From Microplitis mediator (Eukaryota; Arthropoda; Insecta; Hymenoptera; Braconidae), in contig NC_079974.1 in assembly GCF_029852145.1 (NCBI RefSeq), positions 1 to 64,000 on the forward strand: a stretch of 64,000 nt of DNA, in the 5' to 3' direction. Each line of letters opens with the position of its first letter. Within the stretch, counting starts at the first letter, position 1. The position numbers were made by a program, and so were the translations under genes. Shown one piece after another: positions 11,301-22,915 of this stretch. The notes under the pieces are model-generated. The model searched no databases. It had not been told where the DNA came from and saw nothing but the letters and a program-made list of their open reading frames with translations.

Positions 11301-14300
11301 CAGGGAAAAAGTTACGGGCTACTCTTTATCAGAATACATTGTGGCATCTCCACCCATCTCCACCCATGTCCACCCATCCTTATATGGGTCTAATCTCAAA
11401 AAATAAATTTTTCTCAGGACTTTTTGTGGTCTTTCCTACTACAGGACACTATAAGGAACAAAAAACGTTTATATTGTGATGGGTTATTTTCATCAGGGAA
11501 AAAGTTACGGGCTACTCTTCATCAGAATACATTGTGGCATCTCCACCCATCTCCACCCATGTCCACCCATCCTTGAATGGGTCGAAACTCAAATAATGAA
11601 TTTTTCTCAGGAGTTTTTGTGGTCTTTCCTACTACAGGACACTATATGGAACAAAAAACGTTGAAATTGTGATGGGTTATTTCCAACAGGGAAAAAGTTA
11701 CGGGCTACTCTTCAAAAAAATACATTTTGGCATCTCCACCCATCTCCACCCATGTCCACCCATCCTTATATGGGTCTAATCTCAAAAAATAAATTTTTCT
11801 CAGGACTTTTTGTGGTCTTTCCTACTACAGGACACTATAAGGAACGAAAAACGTTTATATTGTGATGGGTTATTTCCATCAGGGAAAAAGTTACGGGCTA
11901 CTCTTCATCAGAATACATTGTGGCATCTCCACCCATCTCCACCCATGTCCACCCATCCTTGAATGGGTCGAAACTCAAATAATTAATTTTTCTCAGGAGT
12001 TTTTGTGGTCTTTCCTACTACAGGACACTATATGGAACAAAAAACGTTGATATTGTGATGGGTTATTTCCAACAGGGAAAAAGTTACGGGCTACTCTTCA
12101 TCAGAATACATTGTGGCATCTCCACCCATCTCCACCCATGTCCACCCATCCTTGAATGGGTCGAAACTCAAATAATAAATTTTTCTCAGGAGTTTTTGAG
12201 GTCTTTCCTACTACAGGACACTATATGGAACAAAAAACGTTGATATTGTGATGGGTTATTTACAACAGGGAAAAAGTTACGGGCTACTCTTCAAAAAAAT
12301 ACATTTTGGCATCTCCACCCATCTCCACCCATGTCCACCCATCCTTGAATGGGTCGAAACTCAAATAATAAATTTTTCTCAGGAGTTTTTGAGGTCTTTC
12401 CTACTACAGGACACTATATGGAACAAAAAACGTTTATATTGTGATGTGTTATTTCCATCAGGGAAAAAGTTACGGGCTACTCTTCATCAGAATACATTGT
12501 GGCATCTCCACCCATCTCCACCCATGTCCACCCATCCTTGAATGGGTCGAAACTCAAATAATAAATTTTTCTCAGGAGTTTTTGTGGTCTTTCCTACTAC
12601 AGGACACTATATGGAACAAAAAACGTTTATATTGTGATGGGTTATTTCCAACAGGGCAAAAGTTACGGGCTACTCTTCAAAAAAATACATTTTGGCATCT
12701 CCACCCATCTCCACCCATGTCCACCCATCCTTGAATGGGTCGAAACTCAAATAATAAATTTTTCTCAGGAGTTTTTGTGGTCTTTCCTACTACAGGACAC
12801 TATATGGAACAAAAAACGTTTATATTGTGATGGGTTATTTCCAACAGGGCAAAAGTTACGGGCTACTCTTCAAAAAAATACATTTTGGCATCTCCACCCA
12901 TCTCCACCCATGTCCACCCATCCTTGAATGGGTCGAAACTCAAATAATAAATTTTTCTCAGGAGTTTTTGTGGTCTTTCCTACTACAGGACACTATATGG
13001 AACAAAAAACGTTTATATTGTGATGGGTTATTTCCAACAGGGAAAAAGTTACGGGCTACTCTTCATCAGAATACATTGTGGCATCTCCACCCATCTCCAC
13101 TCATGTCCACCCATCCTTATATGGGTCTAATCTCAAAAAATAAATTTTTCTCAGGAGTTTTTGTGGTCTTTTCTACTACAGGACACTATATGGAACAAAA
13201 AACGTTTAAATTGTGATGGGTTATTTCCAACAGGGAAAAAGTTACGGGCTACTCTTCATCAGAATACATTGTGGCATCTCCACCCATCTCCACTCATGTC
13301 CACCCATCCTTATATGGGTCTAATCTCAAAAAATAAATTTTTCTCAGGAGTTTTTGTGGTCTTTCCTACTACAGGACACTATATGGAACAAAAAACGTTT
13401 ATATTGTGATGGGTTATTTCCATCAGGGAAAAAGTTACGGGCTACTCTTCATCAGAATACATTGTGGCATCTCCACCCATCTCCACCCATGTCCACCCAT
13501 CCTTGAATGGGTCGAAACTCAAATAATAAATTTTTCTCAGGAGTTTTTGTGGTCTTTCCTACTACAGGACACTATATGGAACAAAAAACGTTTATATTGT
13601 GATGGGTTATTTCCATCAGGGAAAAAGTTACGGGCTACTCTTCATCAGAATACATTGTGGCATCTCCACCCATCTCCACCCATGTCCACCCATCCTTGAA
13701 TGGGTCGAAACTCAAATAATAAATTTTTCTCAGGAGTTTTTGTGGTCTTTCCTACTACAGGACACTATATGGAACAAAAAACGTTTATATTGTGATGGGT
13801 TATTTCCAACAGGGAAAAAGTTACGGGCTACTCTTCAAAAAAATACATTTTGGCATCTCCACCCATGTCCACCCATCCTTGAATGGGTCGAAACTCAAAT
13901 AATAAATTTTTCTCAGGAGTTTTTGTGGTCTTTCCTACTACAGGACACTATATGGAACAAAAAACGTTGATATTGTGATGGGTTATTTCCAACAGGGAAA
14001 AAGTGACGGGCTACTCTTCAAAAAAATACATTTTGGCATCTCCACCCATCTCCACCCATGTCCACCCATCCTTGAATGGGTCGAAACTCAAATAATAAAT
14101 TTTTCTCAGGACTTTTTGTGGTCTTTCCTACTACAGGACACTATAAGGAACAAAAAACGTTTATATTGTGATGGGTTATTTCCAACAGGGAAAAAGTTAC
14201 GGGCTACTCTTCATCAGAATACATTGTGGCATCTCCACCCATCTCCACTCATGTCCACCCATCCTTATATGGGTCTAATCTCAAAAAATAAATTTTTCTC

Positions 14301-17300
14301 AGGAGTTTTTGTGGTCTTTTCTACTACAGGACACTATATGGAACAAAAAACGTTTATATTGTGATGGGTTATTTCCAACAGGGAAAAAGTTACGGGCTAC
14401 TCTTCATCAGAATACATTGTGGCATCTCCACCCATCTCCACTCATGTCCACCCATCCTTATATGGGTCTAATCTCAAAAAATAAATTTTTCTCGTGAGTT
14501 TTTGTGGTCTTTCCTACTACAGGACACTATATGGAACAAAAAACGTTAATATTGTGATGGGTTATTTCCATCAGGGAAAAAGTTACGGGCTACTCTTCAT
14601 CAGAATACATAGAGGCATCTCCACCCATCTCCACCCATGTCCACCCATCCTTATATGGGTCTAATCTCAAAAAATAAATTTTTCTCAGGACTTTTTGTGG
14701 TCTTTCCTACTACAGGACACTATATGGAACAAAAAACGTTTATATTGTGATGGGTTATTTCCATCAGGGAAAAAGTTACGGGCTACTCTTCATCAGAATA
14801 CATTGTGGCATCTCCACCCATCTCCACCCATGTCCACCCATCCTTGAATGGGTCGAAACTCAAATAATAAATTTTTCTCAGGAGTTTTTGTGGTCTTTCC
14901 TACTACAGGACACTATATGGAACAAAAAACGTTTATATTGTGATGGGTTATTTCCATCAGGGAAAAAGTTACGGGCTACTCTTCATCAGAATACATTGTG
15001 GCATCTCCACCCATCTCCACCCATGTCCACCCATCCTTGAATGGGTCGAAACTCAAATAATAAATTTTTCTCAGGAGTTTTTGTGGTCTTTCCTACTACA
15101 GGACACTATATGGAACAAAAAACGTTTATATTGTGATGGGTTATTTCCAACAGGGAAAAAGTTACGGGCTACTCTTCAAAAAAATACATTTTGGCATCTC
15201 CACCCATGTCCACCCATCCTTGAATGGGTCGAAACTCAAATAATAAATTTTTCTCAGGAGTTTTTGTGGTCTTTCCTACTACAGGACACTATATGGAACA
15301 AAAAACGTTGATATTGTGATGGGTTATTTCCAACAGGGAAAAAGTGACGGGCTACTCTTCAAAAAAATACATTTTGGCATCTCCACCCATCTCCACCCAT
15401 GTCCACCCATCCTTGAATGGGTCGAAACTCAAATAATAAATTTTTCTCAGGAGTTTTTGTGGTCTTTCCTACTACAGGACACTATATGGAACAAAAAACG
15501 TTGATATTGTGATGGGTTATTTCCAACAGGGAAAAAGTTACGGGCTACTCTTCAAAAAAATACATTTTGGCATCTCCACCCATCTCCACCCATGTCCACC
15601 CATCCTTGAATGGGTCGAAACTCAAATAATAAATTTTTCTCAGGAGTTTTTGTGGTCTTTCCTACTACAGGACACTATATGGAACAAAAAACGTTCATAT
15701 TGTGATGGGTTATTTCCAACAGGGAAAAAGTTACGGGCTACTCTTCAAAAAAATACATTTTGGCATCTCCACCCATCTCCACCCTTGTCCACCCATCCTT
15801 GAATGGGTCGAAACTCAAATAATAAATTTTTCTCAGGAGTTTTTGTGGTCTTTCCTACTACAGGACACTATATGGAACAAAAAACGTTTATATTGTGATG
15901 GGTTATTTCCAACAGGGCAAAAGTTACGGGCTACTCTTCAAAAAAATACATTTTGGCATCTCCACTTATCTCCACCCATGTCCACCCATCCTTGAATGGG
16001 TCGAAACTCAAATAATAAATTTTTCTCAGGAGTTTTTGTGGTCTTTCCTACTACAGGACACTATATGGAACAAAAAACGTTCATATTGTGATGGGTTATT
16101 TCCAACAGGGAAAAAGTTACGGGCTACTCTTCAAAAAAATACATTTTGGCATCTCCACCCATCTCCACCCATGTCCACCCATCCTTGAATGGGTCGAAAC
16201 TCAAATAATAAATTTTTCTCAGGAGTTTTTGTGGTCTTTCCTACTACAGGACACTATATGGAACAAAAAACGTTTATATTGTGATGGGTTATTTCCAACA
16301 GGGCAAAAGTTACGGGCTACTCTTCAAAAAAATACATTTTGGCATCTCCACCCATCTCCACCCATGTCCACCCATCCTTGAATGGGTCGAAACTCAAATA
16401 ATAAATTTTTCTCAGGAGTTTTTGTGGTCTTTCCTACTACAGGACACTATATGGAACAAAAAACGTTAATATTGTGATGGGTTATTTCCAACAGGGAAAA
16501 AGTTACGGGCTACTCTTCAAAAAAATACATTGTGGCATCTCCACCCATCTCCACCCATGTCCACCCATCCTTATATGGGTCTAATCTCAAAAAATAAATT
16601 TTTCTCAGGACTTTTTGTGGTCTTTCCTACTACAGGACACTATAAGGAACAAAAAACGTTTATATTGTGATGGGTTATTTCCAACAGGGAAAAAGTTACG
16701 GGCTACTCTTCATCAGAATACATTGTGGCATCTCCACCCATCTCCACTCATGTCCACCCATCCTTATATGGGTCTAATCTCAAAAAATAAATTTTTCTCA
16801 GGACTTTTTGTGGTCTTTCCTACTACAGGACACTATAAGGAACAAAAAACGTTTATATTGTGATGGGTTATTTCCATCAGGGAAAAAGTTACGGGCTACT
16901 CTTCATCAGAATACATTGTGGCATCTCCACCCATCTCCACCCATGTCCACCCATCCTTGAATTGGTCGAAACTCAAATAATAAATTTTTCTCAGGAGTTT
17001 TTGTGGTCTTTCCTACTACAGGACACTATAAGGAACAAAAAACGTTTATATTGTGATGGGTTATTTCCATCAGGGAAAAAGTTACGGGCTACTCTTCATC
17101 AGAATACATTGTGGCATCTCCACCCATCTCCACCCATGTCCGGCCATCCTTGAATGGGTCGAAACTCAAATAATAAATTTTTCTCAGGAGTTTTTGTGGT
17201 CTTTCCTACTACAGGACACTATATGGAACAAAAAACGTTGATATTGTGATGGGTTATTTCCAACAGGGAAAAAGTTACGGGCTACTCTTCATCAGAATAC

Positions 17301-19967
17301 ATTGTGGCATCTCCACCCATCTCCACCCATGTCCACCCATCCTTGAATGGGTCGAAACTCAAATAATAAATTTTTCTCAGGAGTTTTTGTGGTCTTTCCT
17401 ACTACAGGACACTATATGGAACAAAAAACGTTAATATTGTGATGGGTTATTTCCATCAGGGAAAAAGTTACGGGCTACTCTTCATCAGAATACATTGTGG
17501 CATCTCCACCCATCTCCACCCATGTCCACCCATCCTTGAATGGGTCGAAACTCAAATAATAAATTTTTCTCAGGAGTTTTTGTGGTCTTTCCTACTACAG
17601 GACACTATATGGAACAAAAAACGTTTATATTGTGATGGGTTATTTCCAACAGGGAAAAAGTTACGGGCTACTCTTCAAAAAAATACATTTTGGCATCTCC
17701 ACCCATCTCCACCCATGTCCACCCATCCTTGAATGGGTCGAAACTCAAATAATAAATTTTTCTCAGGAGTTTTTGTGGTCTTTCCTACTACAGGACACTA
17801 TATGGAACAAAAAACGTTGATATTGTGATGGGTTATTTCCAACAGGGAAAAAGTTACGGGCTACTCTTCAAAAAAATACATTTTGGCATCTCCACCCATC
17901 TCCACCCATGTCCACCCATCCTTGAATGGGTCGAAACTCAAATAATAAATTTTTCTCAGGAGTTTTTGTGGTCTTTCCTACTACAGGACACTATATGGAA
18001 CAAAAAACGTTTATATTGTGATGGGTTATTTCCAACAGGGCAAAAGTTACGGGCTACTCTTCATCAGAATACATTGTGGCATCTCCACCCATCTCCACCC
18101 ATGTCCACCCATCCTTATATGGGTCTAATCTCAAAAAATTAATTTTTCTCAGGAGTTTTTGTGGTCTTTCCTACTACAGGACTCTATAAGAAACAAAAAA
18201 CGTTTATATTGTGATGGGTTATTTCCAACAGGGAAAAAGTTACGGGCTACTCTTCAAAAAAATACATTTTGGCATCTCCACCCATCTCCACCCATGTCCA
18301 CCCATCCTTGAATGGGTCGAAACTCAAATAATAAATTTTTCTCAGGAGTTTTTGTGGTCTTTCCTACTACAGGACACTATATGGAACAAAAAACGTTGAT
18401 ATTGTGATGGGTTATTTCCAACAGGGAAAAAGTTACGGGCTACTCTTCAAAAAAATACATTTTGGCATCTCCACCCATCTCCACCCATGTCCACCCATCC
18501 TTGAATGGGTCGAAACTCAAATAATAAATTTTTCTCAGGAGTTTTTGTGGTCTTTCCTACTACAGGACACTATATGGAACAAAAAACGTTTATATTGTGA
18601 TGGGTTATTTCCAACAGGGCAAAAGTTACGGGCTACTCTTCATCAGAATACATTGTGGCATCTCCACCCATCTCCACCCATGTCCACCCATCCTTATATG
18701 GGTCTAATCTCAAAAAATAAATTTTTCTCAGGAGTTTTTGTGGTCTTTCCTACTACAGGACACTATAAGAAACAAAAAACGTTTATATTGTGATGGGTTA
18801 TTTCCAACAGGGAAAAAGTTACGGGCTACTCTTCATCAGAATACATTGTGGCATCTCCACCCATCTCCACTCATGTCCACCCATCCTTATATGGGTCTAA
18901 TCTCAAAAAATAAATTTTTCTCAGGACTTTTTGTGGTCTTTCCTACTACAGGACACTATAAGGAACAAAAAACGTTTATATTGTGATGGGTTATTTCCAT
19001 CAGGGAAAAAGTTACGGGCTACTCTTCATCAGAATACATTGTGGCATCTCCACCCATCTCCACCCATGTCCACCCATCCTTGAATGGGTCGAAACTCAAA
19101 TAATAAATTTTTCTCAGGAGTTTTTGTGGTCTTTCCTACTACAGGACACTATATGGAACAAAAAACGTTTATATTGTGATGGGTTATTTCCAACAGGGAA
19201 AAGGTGGGGGTAATCTTCAAAAAAATACATTTTGGCATCTCCACCCATCTCCACCCATGTCCACCCATCCTTGAATGGGTCGAAACTCAAATAATAAATT
19301 TTTCTCAGGAGTTTTTGTGGTCTTTCCTACTACAGGACACTATATGGAACAAAAAACGTTGATATTGTGATGGGTTATTTCCAACAGGGAAAAAGTTACG
19401 GGCTACTCTTCAAAAAAATACATTTTGGCATCTCCACCCATCTCCACCCATGTCCACCCATCCTTGAATGGGTCGAAACTCAAATAATAAATATTTCTCA
19501 GGAGTTTTTGTGGTCTTTCCTACTACAGGACACTATATGGAACAAAAAACGTTGATATTGTGATGGGTTATTTCCAACAGGGAAAAAGTTACGGGCTACT
19601 CTTCAAAAAAATACATTTTGGCATCTCCACCCATCTCCACCCATGTCCACCCATCCTTGAATGGGTCGAAACTCAAATAATAAATTTTTCTCAGGAGTTT
19701 TTGTGGTCTTTCCTACTACAGGACACTATATGGAACAAAAAACGTTGATATTGTGATGGGTTATTTCCAACAGGGAAAAAGTTACGGGCTACTCTTCATC
19801 AGAATACATTGTGGCATCTCCACCCATCTCCACCCATGTCCACCCATCCTTATATGGGTCTAATCTCAAAAAATAAATTTTTCTCAGGAGTTTTTGTGGT
19901 CTTTCCTACTACAGGACACTATATGGAACAAAAAACGTTGATATTGTGATGGGTTATTTCCAACAGG
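2341..19967. repeat. 193-bp satellite, family A, left block (about 91 monomers)
   Basis: The monomer is 193 bp. Family A marks are tgatgggttatttcca(a/t)cagg, gtggtctttcctac and ggaacaaaaaacgtt. Each unit holds three decamer subrepeats (ccacc followed by catct, catgt or catcc). Some units have lost one decamer, giving 183 bp, for example around 13850 and 15200. Two common forms alternate: caaaaaaatacattttgg with gaatgggtcgaaactc, and catcagaatacattgtgg with tatatgggtctaatctc. Multi-monomer blocks are duplicated: 2,123 bp (11 units) links a marker at 6691 to 8814, 2,509 bp (13 units) links 8814 to 11323, and 1,341 bp links a private variant at 14000 to 15341. The plus strand is poor in stop codons, so it gives many overlapping open frames. 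Because 193 is 3x64+1, these shift frame every monomer and are not treated as genes. Confidence 0.97.
19964..19967. repeat. Target-site duplication, left (cagg)
   Basis: The four bases cagg directly before the 5' LTR are repeated directly after the 3' LTR at 30498-30501. The uninterrupted satellite reads ccaacagggaaaaag at this place, so one copy of cagg was duplicated on insertion. Four to six bp is usual for Gypsy integrases. Confidence 0.9.
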
Positions 19968-20546
19968 TGTTATATCCTGGCTGTCAAGCAGGGCCCGTTC
20001 TTAGCTCACTAGATTATTTTACCGACCTAAAGTCTATTCCCAAAATAAGGCACCCTAATTACCAACAATTAGAGTACCTTAAGTAGATAATTATAATAAC
20101 TTAAGAATATTATATATCATAAGAATTACTCCATCATTTAAATTGTATAAAATAAGAATATCTTTAACATACGTGTATTTTACAAATCAATAATCAAATA
20201 ACAAACTATCACCGGATGTACTTAATCCCACGTATGAGAACATTTTTCCTAATAATCTTCAAGTATATTCAACTAGAGATAATTTAATCATTTTAAAACA
20301 CAGCTGTATAAACTATTAGTAATAATTTGTAACAAACGCAGATGATATGAAAATGGACTTTGACTTTCAAATAAATAACTTTTCTCAGATATTACATCAG
20401 CCGAGGATCAAATCCCTTCTCGCGCTCGACGCATGGGTCTCATGCCCAATCGCCTCGCGCTGATAAGCAATGACGAGTTCAATGACCACTGAGTGTGAAC
20501 TCTGATCAACAATTCAACCCCACTATTTTTGGTGATTAGAATACCT

Positions 20547-20584
20547 TATAAAAACCCTCGCTCTCAGAGCAAGGGGGCTCATTA
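20547..20584 (+). promoter_or_regulatory. LTR core promoter: TATA box and initiator
   Basis: TATAAAA lies at 20547-20553. An arthropod-style initiator TCATTA follows at 20579-20584, with its A about 34 bp from the start of the TATA box. Transcription, and so R, probably starts near 20581. The same sequences recur in the 3' LTR at 30127-30164. The start site is inferred from motifs only. Confidence 0.6.
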
Positions 20585-20777
20585 TTCACTTATTATTTAG
20601 ACACATTAGACTTAGACTCATACGCACTTAGACTCTGAACACCAGATCTTTGATATCAGAGCTTATTAAATTATCAAGTCCATAGTCATACCTTCTGTAA
20701 GTTTGACTATTGAACATACATTATTTGTATATTAAGTGTATACTTTCAACTTCTAAATTCTATAACTATCAATTGTG

Positions 20778-20783
20778 AATAAA
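20778..20783 (+). promoter_or_regulatory. LTR polyadenylation signal AATAAA
   Basis: AATAAA lies about 200 bp after the predicted start, so R would be roughly 20581 to about 20800. The functional copy for transcript ends is the one in the 3' LTR at 30358-30363. Motif evidence only. Confidence 0.55.
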
Positions 20784-20936
20784 GTTATTGTTATATCTAA
20801 AATACAACCAGTTATTTCGGGTCACCGTGAGGTGATTTGCTGTCGAGAACCCAATACCTAGAAATACTACAGAACTAGCTGAGCTCAACATCAACATCGT
20901 GCAGCGAAAACGTAACAGCTAGTATTATATTAAAAT

Positions 20937-20960
20937 TGGTGGCAGCGATCGGATTCGAAC
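20937..20960 (+). other. Primer-binding site, probably tRNA-Leu(UAG)
   Basis: TGGTGGCAGCG (20937-20947) is complementary to CCA plus discriminator A plus the 3' acceptor strand CGCTGCC. From memory this fits animal tRNA-Leu(UAG), which ends CGCTGCCACCA. The match resumes at 20951-20960 with GGATTCGAAC, complementary to the T arm at exactly the spacing expected in a tRNA (11 nt after TGG). The complementarity therefore covers about 24 nt with a short mismatch at 20948-20950. The site is 19 nt inside the LTR end, further than the 0-10 nt usually seen. Confidence 0.7.
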
Positions 20961-21616
20961 AGCCCCGAAGTTCCTGGTGAGTTTTCAAAAAAATCTGGAA
21001 ATTTTTTTTTTTTCCCATTAAAAAAACTCAATCAACCTCAAAGTAAAAACTTTTATTGAGTGAAAAGTGAATATCAAAAAAAAATAATAATAAGAAATTA
21101 ACATTTAAATTCAGTGTTTCGAGTAACGAGTGAAATAATAAAATTTTTTTTTCTCATCAGAAAAATTTTTACTGAATAAAATTGATAAAAAAAATAATAC
21201 TAATATAATTAAAAAAAAAAAAAAAAATAAAGAAAAACTTAATAAAATTTCTTTTGTTGTGTGTAAAAAAAAAAAAAAAAAAAACAAATAAAAATAAAGT
21301 CAAATAAAATAAAAAAATAAAGAAAAAAAGTGCTAAATTTAAAATTTTTTTTTGTGGTGAAAAAATAATATAATCCATCACACATTCAAATTTACAACGT
21401 CATCAGAGCCTTTTTGAATATACTTGTCTACATAATCATCGTCATCGGAGCCTTGTTAGCTTATCAGCAACGCACACTACAGCAGCAGAGCCTTCAACCA
21501 ACATCCTACTACTCTTCGAAGTCTACAGAAGTCATACCAGCGTCTTCTGCCTTATTTAATAAACATTTCTTATCACTATCACTAAGAGTAAGTCAATTTA
21601 AATCTTCAATATAAAA
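20961..21616 (+). other. 5' leader of the retrotransposon, non-coding
   Basis: A very A/T-rich leader with long A and T runs (for example 21210-21290), between the primer-binding site and the gag ATG. A consensus-like splice donor, CTG|GTGAGT, has its GT at 20977-20978. The open frame at 21414-21614 would have to start with TTG and has no recognisable domain. The minus-strand frame at 21169-21381 is the complement of A runs. The gag start is in good context (aaaaATGa). Confidence 0.6.
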
Positions 21617-22915
21617 ATGACATTAACTGATGAAATGGAGACAACTATCTCCGAACAACAAAGTCAAATTCTTGCATTGCAAGCGCAATTAGAAAAATTA
21701 AAACAAATTAGCGAAGTAGAAAAAAACAAACTAGAATCTCAAATGCATGAACATTTTCAAAAAGAACTCGAAAATAAATTAAAAGAACAATTAGATATTT
21801 TAACTGCAAAAAATAGTAAAGAAAAAACAATAAATTTAAATAATACTATTACACAAACTAAATCAGATTATAAAGAATTTTTCAAAACGATACCAGATTT
21901 TGATGGTACTACTAGTGGTTATCCAGTAGATTCATTCATACAAAGTTGCGTAGATGCAAAAGAATTTATTGCATTACGTATTTTAGATCATAAACAAGTT
22001 ATTCGATTTTTAATAGCAAAATGTAAAGGTGAAGCGTTAAAACGCATTTGTTCAAAAAATTATTCTAACGTTAACGACCTAATTAAATTCATAAATCTTC
22101 ACTTCAGACCTAAAAAACTTATTTCGGTTTGGCTAAAAGAGTTCAATGATTTCGTTCAACTACCTAACGAAAAAGTCTTAGATTTCAGTTATAGAATAGA
22201 TAATCATTTAACGCGCGCGATCGCGGAAATAGATTTATCAGACATCGATGATAAAGATTCAAAAAAGTCAACTGCAATTGAAGCAGCAGTCCAAGCATTC
22301 TTATCAGGTCTTCGACCTAATATAGCTATGTTCTTACAACAAGCTACTGCTCAAAATCTCTATTTAACTCTTGATGACGCAGCAAAAGCAGCGATGGAAA
22401 TTGAAACTTGTCAGCAACAAATGACATCAGTTTCCAAATATTTTAAATCTCATGATCCAGTTTCAAAAAATTGCTATGCTATTCAATCAGATAATAAAAA
22501 TAATTTTTCTCGAAATACTAATAATAATAATAATCATAATAATCAATATAAAAAACCAAATCAAAATATAAACATGCGATCTCATACTAATAATAATAAT
22601 AATTCACAACAAGAAATAAGTTGTGTTTACTGTAAACGAACTAATCATACTGTTAACGATTGTCGCGTTTTAGAATATCATAAAAATAATAATAATAATA
22701 AAACAAATTCAGGAAAAACTATTCCAGAATGTAGTTATTGCAAAAAGCAATATCATACTATCGATGTGTGTCGTAAACGCATATTTAACGAAGACAAACG
22801 TAAAAGTCAACCAACTAATTCTGAAAATGCGGGAAACGAACAGACGTTCCCTCGATCCGGCGCTCCGACGGGCAACGTTTTATCTCAGCGCCAGGTAATA
22901 ACTCAAGCACAATAA
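21617..22915 (+). CDS. gag: Gag polyprotein of the Gypsy element
   Basis: A 432-residue structural protein expected to form the virus-like particle and package element RNA. Residues about 10-65 are rich in E, K, Q and L with a heptad pattern (probable coiled coil). Residues about 85-260 resemble the Gypsy capsid-like gag domain (FIQSCVDAKEFIAL, LKEFNDFVQLPNEKVLDFSY). Residues about 290-360 are Asn-rich. Two CCHC zinc knuckles, C-x2-C-x4-H-x4-C, are at 336-349 and 372-385 and would bind RNA. The start is the first ATG after the leader, with A at -3. The last 91 nt overlap the pol frame, which lies at -1, and the slippery site is at codons 406-407. No internal stop is seen. Family assignment rests on the zinc knuckles, position and the capsid-like region. 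Confidence 0.93.
   Translation: MTLTDEMETTISEQQSQILALQAQLEKLKQISEVEKNKLESQMHEHFQKELENKLKEQLDILTAKNSKEKTINLNNTITQTKSDYKEFFKTIPDFDGTTSGYPVDSFIQSCVDAKEFIALRILDHKQVIRFLIAKCKGEALKRICSKNYSNVNDLIKFINLHFRPKKLISVWLKEFNDFVQLPNEKVLDFSYRIDNHLTRAIAEIDLSDIDDKDSKKSTAIEAAVQAFLSGLRPNIAMFLQQATAQNLYLTLDDAAKAAMEIETCQQQMTSVSKYFKSHDPVSKNCYAIQSDNKNNFSRNTNNNNNHNNQYKKPNQNINMRSHTNNNNNSQQEISCVYCKRTNHTVNDCRVLEYHKNNNNNKTNSGKTIPECSYCKKQYHTIDVCRKRIFNEDKRKSQPTNSENAGNEQTFPRSGAPTGNVLSQRQVITQAQ

Larger units (their letters stand above)
19968..20917 (+). repeat. 5' LTR (950 bp)
   Basis: It begins TGTTATATCC and ends CGTAACA, and it matches 29548-30497 base for base except at position 20722. U3 is AT-rich, with a GC-rich island at about 20400-20465. 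A TATA box at 20547-20553 and an AATAAA at 20778-20783 mark the likely R region between them. A small palindrome (TCACC gtga GGTGA, 20822-20835) lies near the start of U5. Confidence 0.97.

Noticed and set aside
21414..21614. Small open frame before gag with a hydrophobic start
   Set aside because: It begins with TTG rather than ATG, lies in an RNA leader and has no recognisable domain.
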